From Ricinus communis (Eukaryota; Streptophyta; Magnoliopsida; Malpighiales; Euphorbiaceae): DNA of 64,000 nt. The stretch is from contig NC_063257.1 of NCBI RefSeq assembly GCF_019578655.1, positions 5,704,001-5,768,000 of the forward strand. Direction: 5' to 3'. The position numbers and the translations under genes were made by a program. Position 1 is the first letter of the stretch; each line of letters opens with the position of its first letter. Below are positions 33,001 to 44,450 of the stretch, in pieces. Under the pieces are notes generated by a model, which saw only the letters and a list, made by a program, of their open reading frames with translations, ran no database searches and was not told where the DNA came from.

Positions 33001-36000
33001 CGTATAATAAGATAAAAAAAGTTTTTTCTTTTGAAAACACGCTAAAAAAGATTTCAATGAAATTAAACTTATAAAATAGACATCCCATTAATTAATCAAT
33101 ACAAGTTTATATCACAAATAAATGAATGAATTTACTAGAAAATAAGTGCTTTATCACGTAAAAAAAATAGAAATAAAATAACTTTATAAAATTCTCATTT
33201 CTAATTATCTTTTGTTATCTTCTTCAGTGGAAGAACATCATGAATTAAGAAATACTATGTTATCCCTAATGATCCGTGGATCAATTAAGAATCTCTCTTA
33301 TTTTATTTTTCAGAATGTGGGAGTTACTATCACTCTATGAGGACTCAAAAGAAAAAAAGAAAGAAAGAAAACAGTAGCAGTAATAGTAATTAGGTGCTAG
33401 TTAAGTGCTTGTTACTAACATTATTGGGTAACTTTTATATATATATTTATTTAAGAGACTCCAAAGTAACATAATCATGCATCTTTCTGTGACTATCATA
33501 TAAATTATACATAAAATAAGTTGAATTAAACAAATGGAATCACAGCATTAAACCTGGATGAAGTATAAGCTAACGTCATCTTCTCAAAACGTACAAATTC
33601 ACGAGCTTCCTCCTTCTGTATATTATATCATAAACATTGAGATAATTATCTAATCCACAACTAATAAATTAATATTAGTCCAGAATTCACGAGCATATGC
33701 ATCGATAATTAAACATTAAAAAAACTATAAAGATGCTTAATCATAAAGCTAGAGTATCAAAGAATAATGGTAAAATGTTTTGCAATGCAGTCCACTTACA
33801 ATGCCCATACATTCTCGATGTACCGCTTGCAGACATAACGTAGCAACTTGGGCTCCTTATTTAATTAATTAATCTTAATTAACAAGATAGCTTTTGTAGG
33901 TGCACGAGTGTATTGTATGTCTACCCAAATCTAAATCTAAATGCTAAAGTACACTGTAAAATTCGTGAGATTGGCTTCCAAACTAATTAACTTAGGGGAC
34001 ACATGTTTTATTTGATTCTGTATTAGGGGACGGTTATAACTCTTATTATTACAATCCTTACACTAATTCTTTTCCTCTAAAATTAGATAATGTTCTTTCT
34101 TTCTTTTTTTCCATATGCTCTGTTCCATATTATGTGTGTGCTTGATTGTCTTCCTTTCATTTTTATAAAAGGATAATTACAGTAATTAATTAAATAAAAA
34201 TAATTCAACCAATAACGGTATTCACAAATTAATCATTTCTCTCCTATTTTTAGAAATCAAAGGGTCGGGAAATGATATTCTAAATCAGATTCTACTGATT
34301 TAGATGTACTAACCAACCTGCAATAAATTCATTTTTGTGTTTAGGATAAATATGGGTTTTTTTTAAAAAAGTTTATAGAGATTAAGAGATATTATACTTT
34401 ATAGACAATGAATTTGTCCCTTCATCTCGATTAATCCTTCCGTGTTATTGTCGTAGCAGTCTTGATAACGGAGAAGTGTATATAAATTTTTTTAAACAAA
34501 GTGGATTTTCTCTAATATTCACTAATTATATTAATAAAATTGTTACATAATGTAAATCAGCAAGAAAATAAAAGAATTAATAACAAAAATAAAACCAAAG
34601 CACATAATAAGTATCAATCAAATATGTTTGATCCAAAACATAACTAAAAATGAAAAATTGCGTCTAAACAATCACCCTTCAGAATTCCATAAATGTAAAT
34701 TGGAAATAACAAATAAAAGAACGTTTTTTAAAAAAAGCTCAACAGAACAAATTAAGAAAACTAAAATATAGAAGGATGATTTTGACCGAAAGAAAAAAAA
34801 ATTTCTTTTTTCGTCTTTATTTTTTTTAATTGGGAGCAGGTGAAGAGAAAACATAACTTTCTTTTTTGGCGCTTGCAAGATGTTGTTGCTAAGGTAAAAA
34901 CACTGTGGGAAAACATCAAGCTCGTGAGCTTAGGGCTTTGACTTTGTTTCCAAATTAAGCTATCTAATTTCATGGATTCCTTTTGTCTCATAAAGTTCGG
35001 GGTTGTTAGCTGTTGCTGTCCGTTTACTTGCTCTTCCAACCCTGATTTCATGTTCTTTGTCGCATGAGAATCACCATTTAATTCTTGAATTATGAATTTG
35101 GTTAAATGAATCAAAGTGATCTCTCGTGATATAAGACCTTTTGAGATTACATCTTCAAATTACCTACATTTTTTGGGTTCAATTTTATTTTTTTAATATG
35201 CTAAATAAATATATAGCTAAGTTTTTTTTTTTTTTTGTTAACAATATATAGCATCGTTTTTTTTTTGGGGGTTAAGGTATTTAAAGTAAAATGAAAAGAA
35301 TAATTGAAAATTAACCAAAGTCGACAACATAATAATTGCAAATCCCTTATAATGCAATGCTTCAGAAATTCATGCAAGTGCTTTATATATTTTTTGGTTG
35401 TTTCTTTTCGTCGTCTTTGTTTGGTGCTGTTTGTGGTGACAGCTTATTGATATCCAATAACACAGAGAAATAATTGAGATATATGTATATATAGATGTCT
35501 GAATGCAGTAACATATGGAAGCATACGGCACACAACCGAGCATTACATGGCCTTTGTTGACGAATAAACCAGCATACATAAAAATCGTGACATGTTTGCT
35601 TTGACTGGAAAACAATTTTCCTAAACCAATGCCAACAACATGACAGCATTTAATTTCATTGCCAAATTCCGAACATATACTACACAGACACACAGATTGC
35701 CTTTGTCTATCTAATAATAATAACAACAATAATGTCCTTGTAATTTTAATTTGGACATCACATCTATATATGACCAAGATTTTTCAAGTCAGAAGCAAGC
35801 CAGCTCAAAGATCAATTACAAATATTCATTCACATGCCCTACGTAAACAGTTTTTGTTCTGATTTCGATTCCTACAGCTAGCTCTATATGAACAATCATG
35901 TGATCTCTATTTTGAGGTAATGTTTAGATGTGAAATTAAATATAGATCTTAGTGATTCATGATCAATACAACCTTAACGTTTGACAGCCCTGAAAATGGG

Positions 36001-38750
36001 ATGGCAGTGAAACTTTATTTCTATATTCAGAATTTCCTATTTCAAAGCTATTATTAGAGATAAATAAACTTGATAATGTTTTCTAGGAATTATAACATGT
36101 ATGTAGATAATAGATGTTATATTTCCAAAATCCAAAAAACCTAAAAGTTATGAAAAAATTGAAATTTTTTATCATTAATGAAAAGAAATAAAAACCCTAT
36201 TTTCAAGAGCTATGCAGTTATTTTTGTTCTTCATCCCTAATCTTTTACTGCAAAAATAATCTTCAACACACATACTACCTCAGAGCTTTGAATATATATG
36301 AGACATATAAAGCCTTGTAATCAAAGCTTTTAGGTTTGCTAAAATAACATTTATATTGCTTAGTTTTCTCGCAAACAGAAGTAAATTAAAGAAAAGCAAA
36401 AACAGAGAGATGAAGCCATTTTCTATGTATTTGGATAAATGAAGAATTATATTAATATTTCCGTTAGGAGCTGAATTTGTTAAGCTGAGATACCACATGA
36501 GGCCGATGAGCTCGAGCAGTGTCTACAGCCTGTCACTACGCTATGAGCCATGTTTTGTTACCGCACTTGCCAACATCGCCAGCCATCTTCCAAGGAATTA
36601 TATTTAAATTCCTTTCAATTTTATTTTATTTTTCTGAAAAAAAAGGTGATGCTTTGAAACTTGAAAGTGTATAAACCCTTTATAATTTTTTTTTACATTT
36701 TCTTTTACCAACTCTTTACATTGCCGCAGGAAATAAATGGTGCTATCTAAGCAACAATCAATATTATAATATCCAAGTAAACACAGAATGATTTGCCCAC
36801 TTCACAACCAAGAAAATAGTATCATAATAACATAATGCTAGCTATACAATTTTATTTTTTTTCAATAGTCAATTATTTTGGTAATTATCATGTTTTATAC
36901 GGTTATAGCTTCTCATGACGTAACTCGTTATATTTTATAATATACCTATTACATTAATTAAATACTAAAAATATACATTTTATTTCCTATTGATATTTTT
37001 TAGAATAATAATTGATAACAGCTTAGTAAGGACTTTAAGTGAATTTGCACATACCCTCTCTACTTTTCTTCCATACATAGCTAATATAGACATTCCAGAC
37101 AGCCATACTTGGGGTGGTGGTCATTGTCCTTGCCCATAAGCTCATTCAGTTTCATTATGAATAGCATCAAATGAAATGTTCTTGGCCAGCTTCTACACCA
37201 ATAATTGGCCCACATCCGATAATTATTATCGAATAATACTTACCTATATCATATATATTGCCACGAATGGAAAAATAATATATTTGTATAAGTATTTTAT
37301 ATTTTAAAATAAAATAATTAATACATATATAATTATTTAATATTAATAAATATATATCATTTATCTATTTAATTGCTATATAGATCAACTCTAGTCACTC
37401 GTCGCAATTTCTAAAGAGTAACGGAAAGTTAATGGAATATGTATTGAGGGAAGAAAAGTTCACAGTGATTAAAATTCAGAATTCCATTCAGCTGAATTGT
37501 AACAAAAAGTTAACAAAAACAACAATAAATCTGGCGGAATTTTGTAAACGGGAAGTTGGTAATGCACGTGAAATTAATTAGGACAAAATGTATAGTTATT
37601 TTTGGACTAAATTTATTAATATCGAAATTTCAGCTGGAAATTAATTAATTAAGCATCGGGTGAGCAACTGAAATTAGCAGGCATTGCATGTGCCCCACAA
37701 GCATGGTTCATATTCTCTATTCTTGGAAGAAAGGGGGACCAAAACAAAAGCTTTGGAATCCCATGAAGTGCGAAGTTCACTGCATTTTTGTTGCAGATTG
37801 CAAGTGCATTGCACTGTTGCTGTAGATAAACTAATAAATGGACTGTACCAGACTACCTTATGCGCATATATATAGATTCTTTAACTTAATTAAATAGCAC
37901 GTTTTAGTTTGCAAACCCTACAAACACTTGTATACTTAGCATCATTAAGGCAATATTTGGTCGGAGAAGTTTACTAGATTCATGAATCAAATAAATTTTA
38001 CTGTTTATGGATGAAAAGATAGAGAAAATTTGTAGATTGTTTATAAAAGAATTCATTATCTATCAAAATGTAGCAAAACTATAATTTTAAAAACCCACAT
38101 TTTAGATTAATTTTTGCCAAATCCTTCGTTTTAATGAAGGAGGTATTTTATTCAATTTTTGCTTGAGTTTTAAATTAGTCCTAAACTCTATGGAATTTGT
38201 CCACAATAACCCTTCAAAATCTTGATTTCGTTGTCCTTTGAATCTTGATAAATTTAAGGTGTCAATCCAACTAGTCAATTAACGGAGTTTTTATTTTCAC
38301 CTCTTCCAACAAAATTGCATTCTCTATTTTTTTTTTCTTCTTTTCTCTCTGAATTCGACTTGCTTAAGGAGCATCTTAGCTTAAGAACATAATTGCTAGC
38401 TTACAATCAAATACTACAAAAAATTAAAAAAAAAAAAAATCATTTTTATCCGAAAAAGGAAGAAGAAAATTGGCATGGAAATGCAAAACAGCCTAGAAAT
38501 GAGCAGCACGATAGCTGTGTATACATGGTCCAGTATATCATATTATATTGATGTAAGTTTGTATCTGCATGCCATTTCGGGAGCTAGAAAATCAATATGA
38601 CTATCAACAGCAAAGTCTCCTAATCTTCCAATAAAATAATAGAGATTGCTTTGTAGAAAAGAAGGGAATATTTCCATGAAAAGATGCCTTCCTCTTATCT
38701 TATCTTTCTATCTACGTTCTCGTGATATCCATGTAAAATAAAAAGATCCA
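30080..38750. other. 8.7 kb gene-poor AT-rich spacer
   Basis: No coding region I can support. Short frames at 31002-31259, 34672-35114, 35370-35777 and 36280-36498 lack homology signals and sit in low-complexity DNA. No tRNA-like or LTR structure was seen. It separates the minus-strand EXORDIUM array from the plus-strand relative. Confidence 0.45.
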
Positions 38751-38817
38751 AGAAGTTGCATATGAAAGCAACTCACCAACCAACTTCCACTTTCTTAATG
38801 CATGCACCTCGTTCACC

Positions 38818-38837
38818 TATATATATATATATATATA
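38818..38837 (+). promoter_or_regulatory. TA-repeat TATA region of the gene at 38967
   Basis: CTATATATATATATATATA run 130-150 bp upstream of the ATG. It can supply a TATA box, and its length may vary between alleles. Confidence 0.5.
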
Positions 38838-38874
38838 CTTTCACCCCAGTCTTTATTTCTAAGCACCCAAATCA

Positions 38875-38877
<3 letters not shown>

Positions 38878-38912
<35 letters not shown>
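38878..38912 (+). repeat. (CT)n microsatellite in the presumed 5' leader
   Basis: 35 bp of CT dinucleotides between the TATA region and the ATG. Pyrimidine repeats like this are common at plant transcription starts. Confidence 0.9.
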
Positions 38913-38916
<4 letters not shown>

Positions 38917-38966
38917 TCAGTTCTTCTTTTCAACAAAATTTAAATACATTGCTCAATCTTTTTGAA

Positions 38967-39908
38967 ATGGGCATCTCTCTATTTGAAAGAACATTTACAA
39001 TGTCTCTTTTCTTTATCGTTTTCATCTTAATAACCTTAACGAACTCATGCTATTGTTCAAGAAAGCTAACTTCACTCTATGAACCACCACCCATGTCTCT
39101 AAGTTATCATAATGGTCCATTGCTTGAAGGAGACGTTCATGTCTCCATTCTCTGGTATGGCCAATTCACACCGCCTCAACAATCCATTGTATCAGATTTT
39201 CTTCTATCTTTAAATCCAACACATTCTTCCTCTTCTTCACCACAACCTTCAGTCTCTAAATGGTGGAACTTAGTCCAAACCTACATGAAAAGAGCAGGCA
39301 AAAAAGAAACAGACATAGTTTTATCAAACCAAACATCAGATAAAAACTATTCATTAGGCAAAATCTTGAAAAAATCCCATATAACCGAGTTGGCGAACAA
39401 GGTTATTAACAACTCAAGACCTGGCGGTTTAACCATAGTTTTAACCGATAAAGAAGTAGCGGTCGAAGGGTTTTGCATGAGTAACTGTGGCTTTCATGGC
39501 TCAAACTCTAAACAAAACTCAGCCTTTATCTGGGTGGGCAACTCCGTAACTCAATGTCCTGGTCAATGCGCATGGCCATTTCACCAACCCATTTACGGGC
39601 CACAAACTACACCACTTGGTGCACCCAATGGAGACGTTGGCGTTGACGGCATGGTTGTCAATATTGCGGGTCTTTTAGCCGGAACCGCGACCAACCCATT
39701 TGGGAATGGGTATTATGCAGGGTCAATGGAAGTGGGTTCGGTTTGTACTGGCGTGTATGGTAAAGGGGCGTATCCTGGTTATGCTGGGGAGCTTTTAGTG
39801 GATTCTAGCAGTGGAGCTAGCTATAATGCTGTGGGTGTCAATAGAAGGAAGTATCTCTTACCTGCTTTGTTTGATCCTCTGACATCTCAATGTTTAACTA
39901 TTGTTTGA
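38967..39908 (+). CDS. EXORDIUM-like secreted protein on the opposite strand
   Basis: A 313-residue, intronless Phi_1 family member. An open frame continues upstream through the TA and CT repeats, but the ATG at 38967 (MGISLFERTF) is preferred because it follows the TATA region and leads into the hydrophobic signal segment at about residues 11-29. YHNGPLL lies at 47-53, then WYGQFTPPQQS, GLTIVLTDKEVAVEGFC, CGFHGSN (family CGTHGS, Thr to Phe), [49 protein letters not shown] and [13 protein letters not shown]. It lacks the PKEAPLEAA insertion of the array copies. VEGFCMS and PNGDVG(I/V)DG link it more to the copy at 4590 than to the array. A different EXORDIUM subfamily is likely. Confidence 0.93.
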   Translation: MGISLFERTFTMSLFFIVFILITLTNSCYCSRKLTSLYEPPPMSLSYHNGPLLEGDVHVSILWYGQFTPPQQSIVSDFLLSLNPTHSSSSSPQPSVSKWWNLVQTYMKRAGKKETDIVLSNQTSDKNYSLGKILKKSHITELANKVINNSRPGGLTIVLTDKEVAVEGFCMSNCGFHGSNSKQNSAFIWVGNSVTQCPGQCAWPFHQPIYGPQTTPLGAPNGDVGVDGMVVNIAGLLAGTATNPFGNGYYAGSMEVGSVCTGVYGKGAYPGYAGELLVDSSSGASYNAVGVNRRKYLLPALFDPLTSQCLTIV

Positions 39909-39985
39909 GGTATTGGATTGTCATGTGATGCCTTGATTTTGCTGTAATACTTTGTTATGTATATATGTTACGCATGAGAATTTGT

Positions 39986-39991
39986 AATAAA
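39986..39991 (+). terminator. Candidate poly(A) signal
   Basis: AATAAA about 80 bp after the stop codon of the gene at 38967-39908, in a T-rich 3' UTR. Confidence 0.55.
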
Positions 39992-41767
39992 ATAATTTCT
40001 GAGTTATATATAAGGAAATAGGGGGTTCTGACATGCTCATTTTTAACCTCCCTTTCCTTTGCAAACTTCATTCTTATACTCACATATATAACATTTCGAG
40101 ATGCTATCCTTGTTGCATGAGATTGAGATGCATTCTTAAATTGGTTTACAATTTAACTTTTTACTTTTGTAAGGCTATCTAATGTGGTAAATTGTCTTTT
40201 CTACCGGCATAGGTGAAATACATTTCAATTCCAATCCACTACAAAATACAAATGAAGACACTAATTCAGTGGGATTGTTTGGGCCATTCTTAGTGGTATT
40301 GGGCTAAAGATGGCCCAAACCTGTAAAGTTTCTTATTCTATTAAAATTGGGCTCTCGCATCTATGCAATGCAAGTTTCTTATTCTATTAAAATTGGGCTC
40401 TCGCATCTATTAAAACCATAAATTAAAAAAAAATACATTTCTGATACTTTAACATAATAAAAATATAAATTCAATAAGAAATTATAAAAAATGGATATAT
40501 CTGATATTTCTTCTTTAATTTATTAAGTAAATTAATAACTAAAACAAACCAAAAAGTGTATACATTAAAAGACAAAATAAGATGATTGTGTTAATCTAAT
40601 ATTAAAATAAAAAACAGAATTGGGTTATGAATCCGTGTGTGGAATGATAAAGTTGAGTTACTGAATCGTGTGTGGAATTATTATACAGAATTGTGTTAAT
40701 CAAAATCACAACTGAATCGTGTATAATAATTTCTCCAGTTATGGAAAATTTATTAAATTTGAGTTACTGTCTATTAATATAAAGTTTATTATTTCTATGA
40801 TGAGTGGAAGAAAACTGTTATGCAGTTCATGTCTTGCTGTGCCTTCAATAAACAAAATTTTAAAAGAAGATTTATGAGTTAAATATTAGTTGAATCCTAT
40901 GAATTTATATACTTTGGACAACTAATTTAAGAATAATTACATTAGCAGATGACATTTAAAGTAAAAAGAATGGAGAAATGTTTGTGTTTATTTTTCAGTT
41001 TCGTATCGCGTCTGAAAACATTTTAAAGCAAAGAAGCATGGAGAAATGCACGCAAGTTGGAAGAGGAAAGTATAATTAGCAAATCCGGAAAGATGGGTTT
41101 GGCAAATTTCTATATGAGAGGAGGACGAGAAGGGGACACTAATTATTTTAAAGTTAAACCCAACTAATCACTTGTAATTTATTAATTCTATATAGTCAAA
41201 CTTTTTTTATTTAAATTTGATTTTTATAAGTTCTTATTATTCGAAAGAAAATTAAGTTACTATATCTATGGCACTTTAAATTTGTAAATACATATAATTA
41301 AAATATTAAAATATAATAAATTAAATTTGTGCTTTTTTCACGTTTTAAGTTGAATTGATATTTATACACAAAAGAAAAAAATTATAAGAAATATAAAATT
41401 ACTTTTAAAATTTAATGACTTAATATCACAAAGTTTTGGATTAACCTCTCAATTTTATGTGAGAGATGAGAATAATATTTCTAGTTTAAGTTTATCATCT
41501 GTATGTTAGCATTATGGAATTAATGAGATTTAGTTAATGGCAAAAATTAATTTTTTTTTTTTTGTTAAGGATTAACATTCTGTTATTTTTTTTTATTTTC
41601 CACCAGATATCTAATCTACGGACCGATTAATCACGATTCGGATACTGCAGAGGCTATTATCTATAGCTGAAATTTATTATCTAATAAAAATATAAAACTT
41701 TTAAATTTTAAATTTTAACTTTCATAAAAACTCAACCGTTGAATTTCAAATAGAATATATAAATTGC
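39992..41767. other. Intergenic spacer
   Basis: AT-rich, with a 39 bp tandem duplication at 40326-40410 and weak repetition of a GAATCGTGTGTGGAAT phrase at about 40630-40720. No gene seen. Confidence 0.5.
40326..40410. repeat. Perfect 39 bp direct duplication (period 46 bp)
   Basis: The block beginning AAGTTTCTTATTCTATTAAA and ending CGCATCTAT occurs at 40326-40364 and again at 40372-40410 without mismatch. Confidence 0.9.
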
Positions 41768-41772
41768 AAACT
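41768..41772. repeat. Target-site duplication of copia element 3 (left)
   Basis: AAACT directly before the LTR start; repeated at 46745-46749. Confidence 0.85.
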
Positions 41773-42036
41773 TGTTGAAGCACCGAGAACAGACCACAGC
41801 AGCATTACTCAACAGTCTAAATCATCACAGGCCTAGGCTAGGGAAAAGGAGCAACACTTCTCCCCTAAGGGAAAGGGCTACTTCTACTCTTCCCTAGCTT
41901 TGGAAGTTAACGTTAGAATATCATCAATAGGACCGTTGCAAATGTGAAATTGTATATAATGTGAAAGCTAATCATCCTTGTAATCTCGGAATTGTATACA
42001 CTTAACAAAATCATCATTGATCACCAATTTTCCACA
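41773..42036 (+). repeat. 5' LTR of copia element 3
   Basis: TGTTGAAGCACCGAGA ... TTTTCCACA. It lacks about 35 bp present in the 3' LTR after ATTACTC; the rest aligns closely. Confidence 0.92.
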
Positions 42037-42051
42037 TGGTATCAGAGCAGG
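42037..42051 (+). other. Primer-binding site of copia element 3
   Basis: TGGTATCAGAGCAGG, complementary to the initiator tRNA-Met 3' end, directly abutting the 5' LTR. Confidence 0.92.
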
Positions 42052-42104
42052 ATTAATCCTGTCATCATCTACCCAGTAAAATCAGAAATTTCCCTTTCTT
42101 CATC

Positions 42105-44450
42105 ATGTCTCACAATGATCTCACTAAGCTCACAAACATTGTTCTAAAGGGAAGTCAGAATTATTTTGAATGGTCAAGAGCTGTCTACATTGGCCTCAGT
42201 GGCCGAAAAAAGCTAGGGTTCATAACAGGAACCCTAAGCGCACTGTAATCAAAGAATCAATCACCAACAAAGGAAGAACTCGAGGCCATCGAAGAATGGC
42301 AGGCCACTGACCACTTGGTCATGTCCTTACTAACCAACACAATGGAGCCTCAGATTGCCAGATTGTGTATGCTTCTGGCATCATCACAGGCAGTATAGAG
42401 CAAAGTTAAAAGTTTATACGACCAGGAACAAAATTACGCCCACATATTTAATCTAAAACAAGAATTAGCTCATCTCAATCAAGGAACCAGATCCTGCACT
42501 AGCTATGCAACTGAGGTGCTGACTCGGTGGGTGGAACTTCAAAGTTACCTCCCACCCGCAATCGACCCCGAAGAATCACGCAAGAGGGAAGAACAGGACC
42601 TGGTCTATACGTACCTGGGCGGCCTCGACTCCACCTACGAAGCCCTCCGATCCTAAATCCTTCTGTCCAATAGTCTCCCTCGGCTTGACGCCGTCATTGC
42701 TCTCGTCCAACAAGAAGAAACAAGACGGGTCACTATGGGAAGGAAACAGAACCAAGAAACAGAAGCGAAGGCCTTCGCTTCGCAATCGCGCGACATAGCT
42801 TGAGGGAGGGGGACGCCTACCAGCATCGAGCGATGTGACCACTGCAAAAAGCAGGGTCACACCCATGAACGCTGCTGGCATCTCCACCCTCACCTCAGGC
42901 CGACGCACAACAAGGGCGAGAGGGGGAGAAATGGCAGCAGGCGTGACAAGGAAGAGAGAAGAGGAGAGCCTCTTCGGTTTGGCGGCGTGAGGGTAAACAC
43001 ATCGAGCCCTAGACATATTGATGTGTTTACCGGGTCGGATCTTGCGAGCGGGTCAGACTTCTTTAGTTCAACCCGACCCGGTACCACACCTCATAACCGA
43101 CCCAATGACCCCGCATGGGCTCACCCGGCCTCATTCAACACAATGCCCCATGGACCAATCCGGCCCAAACCAAAGAAAGAATGGGTCAACCCGGATCCGG
43201 CCAAATCACAACCCTACCAAGTCGACCAAATTTACAACTCCCAAATTTCACAAATTATCACTCAGCTTCAATCCCTTTTGAAGTCTCAGAATTCTCAAGG
43301 GTCAGGTTTGGTATCTCAACAACCCACAGGTTCTCTAAATAAAACCTCTACTTGGATTATTGATTCTGGTGCAACAGATCACATGACTTGGGATTCAACA
43401 AAATTACTCAATTTTGTTCCTATCAATTCCCAACATGTGATCGTTGCCAATGGAGATCGAGCAGAAATCTCTGGTTTTGGCTCATCTCACTTGTTTAATA
43501 AAATAATACCTAATATTCTTCTATTGCCTGCTTTTAAATCTAATTTACTTTACGTTGGTAAAATAACCAGGACTTTAAATTGTAATGTTATTTTCTCACC
43601 ATCTACTGTGATTTTTTAGGATCGAATCATCGAGAAGACGATTGGTGAGGGATATCTCCAAAATGACCTATACTACCTCACCACCCCTAGCCAGTGTCTA
43701 ACCACAACCAGTCCCTCCAACTACGGCTTGTTGATGCATAGGCGGCTTGGGCATCCGTCCGACAGAATTTTAAACCAACTTTTTTGTCTTAAAACAGATT
43801 CAAGTTATTGTGATGTCTGCAAATTTTCAAAGCATACAAGATTACCTTTTCCTTTATCGACCACTAAATCATAAAAATTATTTGAATTAATCCATTCTGA
43901 TGTTTGGGAACCTGCTCCCGTCACCTCATACAATCACTTCCGCTATTTTGTTACTTTTATCGACGATTACTCCCGAGTCACTTGGGTTTATTTACTAAAA
44001 GGGAAAAATGATGTTTTCTCCTGCTTCTTCAACTTTTTTCACTTTATTCAAAACCAGTACAATACCACAATTAAAACCTTCCGCTCAGATAATGGTACTG
44101 AATATGTCAATAAAAACTTTTCTGAATTCTTCTCTCAAAAAGGAATTTTGCATCAAACCACCTGCATTTATACCCCTGAACAGAATGGGATTTCAGAAAG
44201 AAAAAATCGACATCTTCTTGAGGTTACTTGCACTCTTCTTTTTCAAAACAATGTTCCTCACATTTTTTGGTCGGATGCTCTCCTCACCGCAGCCTATCTC
44301 ATCAACCGGCTCCCCAGTCCCGTTCTCCAAAATCTCAGCTCTCTAGGACTTCTCAAACAAAGGAAAATCGAATTAAATCATCTTCGAGTATTTGGTTGCA
44401 CAGCCTTTGTCCACATCAGACGTCAACATAAACTAGCCAAAAGTTGTGCT
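42105..44450 (+). pseudogene. Copia element 3 gag-protease-integrase remnant
   Basis: One continuous frame from the gag ATG at 42105 to about 44450, broken only by stops: TAA 42246, TAG 42396, TAA 42654, TGA 42801, TAG 43617 and TAA 43872. Gag shows NYFEWSRAVY and LSGRKKLGF, then a zinc knuckle CDHCKKQGHTHERC. The protease active site DSGATDHMTWD is intact. Integrase shows HRRLGHPS, CDVCKFSK, HSDVWEPAP, FIDDYSR, RSDNGTEY and SERKNRH. A frameshift near 44450 ends this frame. Most stops are one C-to-T or G-to-A step from the expected codon. Confidence 0.9.

Noticed and set aside
34672..35777. Cluster of minus-strand frames
   Set aside because: Low-complexity Lys/Phe/Ile-rich translations without motifs; likely chance.
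38802..38966. N-terminal extension of the 38967 gene through TA and CT repeats
   Set aside because: It would translate the TATA region and leader microsatellite; the ATG at 38967 gives a proper signal peptide.
42576..43087. Minus-strand frames within element 3
   Set aside because: Shadows of the gag region, which reads clearly on the plus strand.
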